A stretch of DNA of 64,000 bases from contig NZ_JAUOPE010000005.1 in the NCBI RefSeq assembly GCF_030546755.1, positions 32,411 to 96,410 of the forward strand, written 5' to 3'. The notes below the pieces were generated by a model that ran no database searches, was not told where the DNA came from, and was given only the letters and a program-made list of their open reading frames with translations. Of the stretch, positions 57,664-64,000 are shown one piece after another (position 1 is the stretch's first letter; the number at the start of each line of letters is the position of its first letter). A program made the translations under genes and the position numbers. The stretch is from Colwellia sp. 1_MG-2023 (lineage in GTDB: Bacteria; Pseudomonadota; Gammaproteobacteria; Enterobacterales; Alteromonadaceae).

Positions 57664-57987
57664 ATGACCGTTGAAAGCATTATTGAAGAGAAATTATTAG
57701 CTGCATTTTCCCCTTTACATCTTGATGTCATTAATGAAAGTCATCAACATAATGTTGCTCCAGGAAGTGAGTCCCATTTTAAAGTGATTATTGTTTCCAA
57801 TAACTTTGAAGGTGAACGTTTAATTAAAAGACATCGTGCTATCAACGCTGTATTAGCAACTGAGTTAGCAGAAAAAATTCATGCATTAGCACTTCATACC
57901 TATACAGAAAAAGAATGGCATGATTATTATGAAGAAAATACGCCTTTATCGCCAAAATGTTTAGGTGGCAGTAAAAAGTCTGCGTAA
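57664..57987 (+). CDS. bolA: BolA-family protein
   Basis: A 107-residue BolA protein. SHFKVIIVSNNFEGERLIKRH followed by HALALHTYTEKEW matches the class, with the conserved His. BolA proteins act with monothiol glutaredoxins in iron-sulfur handling and in morphology control. It is followed by a hairpin. Confidence 0.93.
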   Translation: MTVESIIEEKLLAAFSPLHLDVINESHQHNVAPGSESHFKVIIVSNNFEGERLIKRHRAINAVLATELAEKIHALALHTYTEKEWHDYYEENTPLSPKCLGGSKKSA

Positions 57988-57992
57988 TGATT

Positions 57993-58042
57993 AAAGTGGC
58001 TATATTTTTACCGGCTTTTAAGTTAATTTAATAGCCACTTTT
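57993..58042 (+). terminator. bolA terminator
   Basis: AAAGTGGCTAT and ATAGCCACTTTT pair across a 27-base loop, with T at the end. Confidence 0.65.
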
Positions 58043-58437
58043 CGTGTTTATTGATAGGGAAATGTGAGCAATAGCTATCGCTGTCTAGCTCGTTACTCTA
58101 TGCTTTGATGCGATATAATCTACTACGTTTTTAAACAAAATCTACTACGTTTTTGAACATTGCTATGTATCCTATATTGCAACTATGCTGCTAGCAAAGA
58201 GTTGTTTTATCAATGAAAGATTTATTGATACCAACGCATGAATTAGTGGCAATATTTATACTACTTTCTGATTTTATACTCTTCTCTGATTTTAGATGTG
58301 GTCGAAGTGAAAGAGGGGGCGCATAAAGACACTGCTATAAAACCATAACTATAAAGCCATAACTATAAAGCCATAGCTATTCACCGCCCCCATTGACTCG
58401 ATTGAAAAAATAAAACCGTTTAGTGAATCAAGCAAAC
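58043..58437. other. bolA-lrp gap with short repeats
   Basis: About 395 bases with no convincing gene. ATCTACTACGTTTTTAAAC (58118-58136) is repeated as ATCTACTACGTTTTTGAAC (58140-58158). A 37-residue frame (58213-58326) starts MKDLLIPTHELVAIFILL; it is probably chance or a remnant. Confidence 0.45.
58337..58378. repeat. three tandem 14-base repeats
   Basis: ATAAAACCATAACT, ATAAAGCCATAACT and ATAAAGCCATAGCT lie head to tail between bolA and the Lrp gene. Copy number may vary between strains. Confidence 0.85.
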
Positions 58438-58438
58438 C

Positions 58439-58909
58439 CTAATCTTCATCAAAATTAGGTAAAACACCACTGCGACTATGTTCAAAAATTAACGAAGTTT
58501 CAACTGTTGTAACAGCATCTCTAGACGTAATAGCATTAAAAACAAATTGACGTAAGTGTTCACTATCTCTCACTGACATATGAATAAAGTAATCATAACT
58601 TCCGCCCATATGATATAGACTGACTATTTCTGGTAGTTTTAATAAATCGTCGCGTAATTCATTGACGATTTCTTCTGAATAAGGCTGGAGTCGAATTGCG
58701 GCAATCGCTTCAATATTTCCGCCAATACTTTTAAAGTTAATATCGACAAAAGCACCCTTAATAATACCATTTGTTTTCATGCGTTTTACCCGTTCTAAAC
58801 AGGTAGAGGGTGCAATGCCTATTTGCGAGGCGAGTTCTTTATTGGTGATATCTGCGTTTTTATAAAGAATAGTTAATATTCGTAAATCGATATCGTCTAA
58901 TTTTTTCAT
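58439..58909 (-). CDS. Lrp/AsnC-family transcriptional regulator
   Basis: A 156-residue protein: an N-terminal helix-turn-helix (LDDIDLRILTILYKNADITN, then KELASQIGIAPSTCLERVKR) and a C-terminal RAM domain (AIRLQPYSEEIV and YHMGGSYDYFIHM). It probably senses an amino acid. The start chosen is ATG 58909; 58954 is the longer option. Divergent from nhaA, with a perfect-arm palindrome between. Confidence 0.9.
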   Translation of the reverse strand: MKKLDDIDLRILTILYKNADITNKELASQIGIAPSTCLERVKRMKTNGIIKGAFVDINFKSIGGNIEAIAAIRLQPYSEEIVNELRDDLLKLPEIVSLYHMGGSYDYFIHMSVRDSEHLRQFVFNAITSRDAVTTVETSLIFEHSRSGVLPNFDED

Positions 58910-59115
58910 CTTTATCGTCTTGCTATTAAATTTACATCTGATTATTAATTGCATACTACACTTATTATTGTCTGAAAAACTAGTGGAAACTGATATTTAA
59001 GGGAATTATTTTCGATAAAGTTAGCTTATTCCGAATTTATGACATACCAATGTTTTTTTCTTAACGAGTTGAACAAAGCTTGTAATAAAAAATGGATGAT
59101 CATAATTTTTATTTG

Positions 59116-59130
59116 TGACATATTATGTCA
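59116..59130. promoter_or_regulatory. palindrome TGACATATTATGTCA before nhaA
   Basis: Seven-base perfect arms TGACATA/TATGTCA around one base, 28 bases before the nhaA start. Almost the same word lies before glnE at 2764-2778. Candidate operator. Confidence 0.45.
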
Positions 59131-59157
59131 GGTAAATATTTAGAGAAATGAGGTTAT

Positions 59158-60345
59158 ATGCCAATTAAATCAATTCAAGATTTTTTAAAGTTAGAAGCAT
59201 CAAGCGGAATTATTCTTATGATCACGGCGATTTTTGCCATGATGGTTGCCAATTCGCCTTGGTCGGTTTATTACGACATGTTGCTAAATATTCCTGTCGT
59301 CATCGCGGTAGGATCTTTTGAAATAGCTAAACCATTATTATTGTGGATTAACGATGGTTTAATGGCGTTATTTTTCTTCTTAGTTGGTTTAGAGCTTAAA
59401 AGAGAATTTCTCGAAGGTGATTTATCTCAGCCAGGTCAAATAACTTTGCCGGCAATTGGTGCCATCGGTGGTATGTTAGTCCCCGCGCTTTGTTACGCCA
59501 TACTTAACTTTGATAATCCAGTTGCGTTAAATGGTTGGGCAATACCGACCGCAACAGATATTGCTTTTGCTTTAGGGATCTTGGCGGTTATTGGTTCGAA
59601 AGTGCCACTTCAGTTGAAAGTTTTTTTAACATCGCTCGCTATTTTTGATGATTTAGGAGCTATTATTGTCATTGCTTTTTTCTATACTGAACAATTATCT
59701 TTGCTGTCATTATGTGTTTCTGCGGCAATGCTGGCGCTGTTGTTTATCTTTAATCGCAAAGGCATTACTAATACCGCCCCTTATATTTTTATTGGTATCG
59801 TTTTATGGGTTGCGGTATTAAAATCGGGAGTACACGCAACATTAGCGGGGGTGATTTTAGCGCTCTTTATTCCGATAAAAGGGGAAGAAGGTGAACCTTC
59901 ACCTTTGAAGTCTCTTGAGCACAATTTACATTCTTTAGTCGCCTTTATTATTTTACCTATTTTTGCCTTTGCCAATGCTGGCATCAACTTCACAGGAGTA
60001 GGACTTGAGCAAATAATCTCGCCTGTGCCGTTAGGCATTATTTTAGGCTTAGTGGTTGGTAAGCAAATTGGTGTCTTTGGCTTTTGTTTTATCGCGATTA
60101 AATTAGGTTTTGCTAAATTACCTGAAAATATGAATTGGACCTTACTTTACGGCATAGCAATGTTATGTGGAGTTGGTTTTACTATGAGTTTATTTGTTGG
60201 CTCGCTTGCTTTTGAGCAAGACTCAGCAAGTCCAATTTTCCAAGACAGATTAGGTATTGTCGTTGGCTCTCTTATTTCAGGTATCAGCGGTTATTTATTA
60301 ATTAATAGCGCGGTAAAAAAACTTCCTGATTCATCCGACAATTAA
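59158..60345 (+). CDS. nhaA: Na+/H+ antiporter NhaA
   Basis: A 395-residue inner-membrane antiporter that exports sodium in exchange for protons. Conserved FFLVGLELKREFLEGDL, PTATDIAFALG and the Asp pair in LAIFDDLGAIIVIAFFY are present; 11-12 helices. Useful in seawater. GAGG lies before the ATG. Followed by a hairpin terminator. Confidence 0.96.
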   Translation: MPIKSIQDFLKLEASSGIILMITAIFAMMVANSPWSVYYDMLLNIPVVIAVGSFEIAKPLLLWINDGLMALFFFLVGLELKREFLEGDLSQPGQITLPAIGAIGGMLVPALCYAILNFDNPVALNGWAIPTATDIAFALGILAVIGSKVPLQLKVFLTSLAIFDDLGAIIVIAFFYTEQLSLLSLCVSAAMLALLFIFNRKGITNTAPYIFIGIVLWVAVLKSGVHATLAGVILALFIPIKGEEGEPSPLKSLEHNLHSLVAFIILPIFAFANAGINFTGVGLEQIISPVPLGIILGLVVGKQIGVFGFCFIAIKLGFAKLPENMNWTLLYGIAMLCGVGFTMSLFVGSLAFEQDSASPIFQDRLGIVVGSLISGISGYLLINSAVKKLPDSSDN

Positions 60346-60360
60346 AAAATCTTAAGAGCT

Positions 60361-60391
60361 AAAATTGGCGATGTTTTTTATCGCCAATTTT
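60361..60391 (+). terminator. nhaA terminator
   Basis: AAAATTGGCGAT and ATCGCCAATTTT form a perfect 12-base stem around GTTTTTT. Confidence 0.85.
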
Positions 60392-60430
60392 CGTTAAACT
60401 ATCGGCAATTTTTCTCGATTCATTTGCGGT

Positions 60431-60982
60431 ATGAAACACGACTATCAAGATTTGATAACGTTATTCGAACAATGCTTTTATCAAACGTTTAACACTCGAT
60501 TAGTTAAAGGGGGGGATGAACCACTTTATTTACCTGCAAGTGAACAATGTAGTAATCATCAAATTATTTTTGCTCATGGCTTTTTTGCCAGTGCCCTTCA
60601 TGAAATTTCCCATTGGTGTTTAGCCGGCGATGCTCGACGACTTTTAGAAGATTTTGGCTATTGGTATTTACCTGATGGCAGAAATGCCGAACAACAAAAG
60701 CGCTTTGAGCAAGTAGAAATTAAACCTCAAGCCATCGAGTGGGCATTTTGTGTGGCTTCTGGAAAACGGTTTTCTGTATCTGCTGATAATTTAAACGGAG
60801 TCGAGGCTGACACGGTTAATTTTAAACGTGCTGTTTACCAACAAGTTAACATTTATATTGAGCAAGGTTTTCCTGTCAGAGCCCAGACATTTATTGAGGC
60901 ATTAGCGAATTTTTATCAAGTTCCATTACCTTTGAAATTAGAACATTTCCTCAGTGAAAAAGAGTTATATGAGCATATTTAA
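60431..60982 (+). CDS. epmC: elongation factor P hydroxylase EpmC
   Basis: A 183-residue YfcM/EpmC protein, hydroxylating the modified Lys of EF-P. The metal motif HEISHWCLAGD and the Glu in IEWAFCVASG are typical. It overlaps the NAD-kinase-like gene by 14 bases; yfcL follows. Confidence 0.92.
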   Translation: MKHDYQDLITLFEQCFYQTFNTRLVKGGDEPLYLPASEQCSNHQIIFAHGFFASALHEISHWCLAGDARRLLEDFGYWYLPDGRNAEQQKRFEQVEIKPQAIEWAFCVASGKRFSVSADNLNGVEADTVNFKRAVYQQVNIYIEQGFPVRAQTFIEALANFYQVPLPLKLEHFLSEKELYEHI

Positions 60983-62102
60983 ATTAGGCCTAATTATTAA
61001 TCCTATTGCCGGTATTGGCGGTAGTGTCGCTTTAAAAGGCAGTGACGGAGAAGGCATTGCTGAAAAAGCAAAATTACTAGGTGCTCAAGCTAAAGCTAAT
61101 GATAGAGCTAAACTAGCGCTAGAAATTTTATTGCCTTATCGACAAAACATAGAAATTTACACGGCCAATGCGTTAATGGGTGAAGATATCGCTCGGTCGT
61201 TAGGTTTTAAAGTAACGGTGGTTTATCAAGCCCTGTCTTCTGAGACTACCGCGCAAGATACAGAACATACGGTATCAGCATTATTAGCTGAAGGTATTGA
61301 TTTACTGTTATTTGCCGGCGGCGATGGCACGGCAAGAAATGTTTGTCATATGGTTGGTGACACTTTTCCTGTATTAGGCGTGCCTGCAGGTTGTAAAATT
61401 CATTCCGGCGTTTATGCCGTGACACCCAAAGCCGCAGGGCGAGTGGTTGAAATGATGGTAACAAATCAGTTGGTTACCTTAACTGAAGCGGATGTGATGG
61501 ATATTGACGAATCGCTTTTTCGACAAGGTATCGTTAAAGCCAAACGGTTTGGTGAAATGAAAGTACCGTGTGAGTTACGTTATATTCAAGCGGTTAAATC
61601 GGGTGGTAAAGAATCTGATGAGTTGGTTTTACAAGACATTGCCGCTGATGTGATTAATAAGATGGATGATGAACTATTCATTATCGGCTCTGGATCAACA
61701 ACTGCCTTTTTAATGGAAGAGTTAGGGTTAGAAAATACTTTATTAGGGGTTGATTTAGTTCAACAGCAAACGTTATTGGCAAACGATGTTACTGAACCAC
61801 AATTGTGGCAACATCTTGAAGATAATCCGGAAGAGAAAGTGAAATTAGTGATCACGTTAATTGGTGGTCAAGGTCATATATTTGGCCGTGGCAATCAACA
61901 ATTGAGTCCGCGTGTGATAAAAGCGATAGGCAAAGAAAATATCATTATCATTGCCACGAAAACTAAATTGAGTGCCTTGCAATCAAGGCCACTTATTGCG
62001 GATACCGGTGATAGTGAAGTTGATAATTTACTTGCTGGTTTTATGGTTGTTACGACAGGATATAATGATGAAGTGTTATACCCTGTTGCTAGCCCACAAT
62101 AA
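60969..62102 (+). CDS. ATP-NAD kinase-family protein
   Basis: A 377-residue protein with LIINPIAGIGGSVALKGSDG at the N-terminus and the kinase-type LLFAGGDGTARNV near residue 115 (GGDGT as in NAD and diacylglycerol kinases). Related proteins are larger than PpnK and of uncertain substrate. The start at 60969 overlaps epmC; GTG 60954 would add five residues. Confidence 0.85.
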   Translation: MSIFKLGLIINPIAGIGGSVALKGSDGEGIAEKAKLLGAQAKANDRAKLALEILLPYRQNIEIYTANALMGEDIARSLGFKVTVVYQALSSETTAQDTEHTVSALLAEGIDLLLFAGGDGTARNVCHMVGDTFPVLGVPAGCKIHSGVYAVTPKAAGRVVEMMVTNQLVTLTEADVMDIDESLFRQGIVKAKRFGEMKVPCELRYIQAVKSGGKESDELVLQDIAADVINKMDDELFIIGSGSTTAFLMEELGLENTLLGVDLVQQQTLLANDVTEPQLWQHLEDNPEEKVKLVITLIGGQGHIFGRGNQQLSPRVIKAIGKENIIIIATKTKLSALQSRPLIADTGDSEVDNLLAGFMVVTTGYNDEVLYPVASPQ

Positions 62103-62141
62103 TTATCAACCTCATAAAATAAACAAACAAAGGATGCATGC

Positions 62142-62414
62142 GTGAAAGTTAAGAATTTAGAAGCGTTATATCAATATTTTGATGAATTAGTAGCACAAGA
62201 AGCCGACAGCGATACTTTATTTGCTAGTAGTTACATAAGAGGTTTTATCGCCTTAGTGGCTGTTCAATTTGGAGATGAGAAACAAAAAATTAGCGCTGAG
62301 CTTTGTGATTGTGTGAGCGAGCAGCTCAGTAAAGCAAAAACCGAACTGACTCCTCAAGACAATGCAATTGTTAATAATTACTGGTTAAGTTTACAAAAAA
62401 CTTTACTCGTTTAA
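62142..62414 (+). CDS. yfcL: YfcL-family protein
   Basis: A 90-residue acidic helical protein. YFDELVAQEADSDTLFASSY and the C-terminal NNYWLSLQ match YfcL, which neighbours epmC in Enterobacteria. GTG start with AAAGGA nearby. Function unknown. Confidence 0.85.
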   Translation: MKVKNLEALYQYFDELVAQEADSDTLFASSYIRGFIALVAVQFGDEKQKISAELCDCVSEQLSKAKTELTPQDNAIVNNYWLSLQKTLLV

Positions 62415-62447
62415 GTGAGTTTTATTAACCTAAAATAACGTGAAAAA

Positions 62448-62975
62448 CTAGTCGGTTAAACTTGAAACCGCCGCCGTAAGCTTAGTTAATAACGCTTGTG
62501 AAGTTAGTTCATTCGCGTTTACATCAAAGTTGTCGTAAAAACTAGGTATCGAAAGAGAAGCTTTAACATCGCCATTAAAGTATGGCGCTGATGTTACCGC
62601 AGCATTTAAAACGCTTGCTGCGCCTCCAGGACCTGGTGAAGTAGCTAATAATACCATAGGTTTATTTTGAAAAAGCTTTTGGTTTATTCGCGATGTCCAA
62701 TCGAATAAATTTTTATAAGCGGCCGTATATGAGCCATTATGTTCGGCAAATGAAATGATCAGCGCATCTGCTGTTGTAATTTTTTCATAAAATGCTTTCG
62801 CTTCTTTGGGTTGCCCTAGAAGCGCTTCTTTATCTTCGCTAAATAAAGGCATTTCATAATCATTAATATCTAACACCTCAACAACCGCTTCTTTAATTAA
62901 CGACGCTGCATAAGTTGCTAATGTTTTATTAATTGATTTACTACTGCTACTGGCGGCAAAAGTTAATACTTTCAT
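62448..62975 (-). CDS. NADPH-dependent FMN reductase-family protein
   Basis: About 175 residues with a flavodoxin-like fold. VLTFAASSSSKSINKTLA is the FMN phosphate loop, EHNGSYTAAYKNLFDW is the second conserved region. It probably reduces FMN, quinones or azo compounds. ATG 62975 has GGAG eight bases upstream. Divergent from the LysR gene, which may control it. Confidence 0.88.
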   Translation of the reverse strand: MKVLTFAASSSSKSINKTLATYAASLIKEAVVEVLDINDYEMPLFSEDKEALLGQPKEAKAFYEKITTADALIISFAEHNGSYTAAYKNLFDWTSRINQKLFQNKPMVLLATSPGPGGAASVLNAAVTSAPYFNGDVKASLSIPSFYDNFDVNANELTSQALLTKLTAAVSSLTD

Positions 62976-63012
62976 AATCGTGAACTCCATAAGTTATTTA
63001 AGTTGTTTTGTA

Positions 63013-63022
63013 AACGATCGTT
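63013..63022. promoter_or_regulatory. palindrome AACGATCGTT in the LysR/FMN reductase promoter region
   Basis: A perfect 10-base palindrome in the 105-base divergent gap. LysR proteins usually need T-N11-A sites; this could instead serve another repressor. Confidence 0.35.
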
Positions 63023-63080
63023 AGTATATATTGAGAGTTAAATGTAATTAATATCAGTTTTATGGATAAACTATTTCCAA

Positions 63081-63992
63081 ATGACTTCTAATACAAATTT
63101 ATTTGATGGTATCGTAATTTTTACTCATGTGGTTAATTGTCGAGGCTTTAGTGCCGCTGCAGAAAAAACTGGACATTCAAGTTCTTACATCAGTAAAGAA
63201 ATAAATAAATTAGAAGCGCGACTCGGAGTACGCTTGTTAAACCGAACCACGCGTTCGATAAGTTTGACGTCTGAAGGTGAAGTGTATTATCAACAATGTC
63301 AGCAAATGGTTAATGATGCCGAGCAAGCGTTAGGTGAATTAGATCAGAATCAAGAAGCGATAAAAGGTGTTTTAAAAATAAGCTGCCCTGTTAGCTTTGG
63401 TCTTAATTATCTCCAACCCGTGTTATCGAAGTTTCTTAAACAATACCCATTGATGGCTTTAGATATTGACTTTAATGACCGTCAAGTTGATGTGGTGTTA
63501 GATGGTTTCGATTTGGTGATCAGGGCGACTCATCATTTAGAAGAATCAAGTTTGATCTGCCGAAAAATATTTCAATCAAAAGGGGTCACCGTTGCTTCTC
63601 GAGAGTATCTTAAGCAATACGGCCGTCCCACGGAACCAAGTCAATTAACTGAGCATAATTGCCTATGTTATAGTAACTTACGGTTGCCACATAAATGGGT
63701 TTACCGCTCGTTAAATGATAAAATGATTGTTGTGGATGTGAAATCTAAATTGCTTTGTAATAGCGCTCAACTTGAATTAAGAATGGCGTTAGACGGCCAT
63801 GGCATAGTGCGTTTACCCGAATTTGCTTTAGAAGATGCCTTGAAAAATGATCAGTTAGAAGTGTTGTTTACGGATTATCAAGAGCCGGCAATTGATGTTT
63901 ATGTGGTATATCCTAGCCGAAAATATTTATCTCCTAAAATAAGATGTTTCATTGATTTTATTGTCAATGAGTTGCCTAATGAATCACTTTAA
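63081..63992 (+). CDS. LysR-family transcriptional regulator
   Basis: A 303-residue protein: N-terminal winged helix (FVHV-like: IFTHVVNCRGFSAAAEKTGH, then LEARLGVRLLNRTTRSISLT) and a type 2 periplasmic-binding-like effector domain. By position it may regulate the divergent FMN reductase. Inducer unknown. Confidence 0.92.
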   Translation: MTSNTNLFDGIVIFTHVVNCRGFSAAAEKTGHSSSYISKEINKLEARLGVRLLNRTTRSISLTSEGEVYYQQCQQMVNDAEQALGELDQNQEAIKGVLKISCPVSFGLNYLQPVLSKFLKQYPLMALDIDFNDRQVDVVLDGFDLVIRATHHLEESSLICRKIFQSKGVTVASREYLKQYGRPTEPSQLTEHNCLCYSNLRLPHKWVYRSLNDKMIVVDVKSKLLCNSAQLELRMALDGHGIVRLPEFALEDALKNDQLEVLFTDYQEPAIDVYVVYPSRKYLSPKIRCFIDFIVNELPNESL

Positions 63993-64000
63993 AATCAAGT

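Noticed and set aside
58213-58326. 37-residue frame before the Lrp gene
   Set aside because: Hydrophobic start only, no ribosome site, runs into the tandem repeat; kept as a note in the gap entry.
58118-58378. CRISPR array
   Set aside because: Repeats are short and directly adjacent without unique spacers of regular length, and no cas genes are present.

Overview
This AT-rich 64 kb window looks like a chromosomal segment of a marine gammaproteobacterium of the Alteromonadales, most like the Colwelliaceae (Colwellia/Thalassotalea). This is inferred from gene order and protein character. Blocks familiar from Enterobacteria and Shewanella are present: tolC divergent from nudF-yqiB-cpdA-yqiA-parE; dsbC-recJ-prfB-lysS; ampG with yajG; epmC with yfcL. 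No tRNA, rRNA, CRISPR array or intact prophage was seen.

Layout. 0-2.7 kb: a minus-strand envelope operon (lipoprotein, DUF350 protein, start of a membrane spermidine-synthase-like protein running off the left edge). 2.9-9 kb: glnE, a TcpQ-like protein, lpxL and hldE (nitrogen control and lipid A/inner-core LPS). 9-15.2 kb: tolC and the nudF-parE operon. 15.3-27 kb: an accessory stretch opening with a decayed IS3-family element, then a CadC/ToxR-like membrane regulator divergent from a serine hydrolase, a winged-helix ORF broken by one stop codon, a GNAT acetyltransferase, a second IS remnant, a YtrA-type GntR module with two palindromic operators, and small periplasmic and enzyme genes. 27.3-34.1 kb: two overlapping TPR/GGDEF genes, parC and an EAL phosphodiesterase gene. 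34-41 kb: DUF3545, transaldolase, yaaA, and a FecA/FecR-type receptor/anti-sigma pair with no sigma factor beside it. 41-49 kb: srmB, fldB, dsbC, recJ, prfB with its programmed frameshift, lysS. 49-57 kb: SGNH hydrolase, DUF3667, YkvA-like, ampG with a newly noticed 56-residue membrane ORF, a periplasmic cyclophilin, yajG, rlmG. 57-64 kb: an AlkB-like oxygenase, bolA, an Lrp regulator, nhaA, epmC, a NAD-kinase-like gene, yfcL, and an FMN reductase divergent from a LysR regulator.

Main points for a second look. Two genes, cpdA and the AlkB-like gene, appear to begin at ATT codons, each 5 bases after a good Shine-Dalgarno sequence, and conserved N-terminal sequence is lost if the next ordinary start is used. 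The 16.3-20.3 kb regulator/serine-hydrolase pair has four helically phased TTCAC repeats in its shared promoter region and a broken relative downstream. Others are the paired YtrA operators, the sigma-less FecR/receptor pair, absence of xerD from its usual place beside dsbC, and a near-identical 15-base palindrome upstream of glnE and of nhaA. No clearly new multi-gene defence or biosynthetic system was found; the regulator/hydrolase pair and the YtrA module are the best candidates for undescribed small systems.
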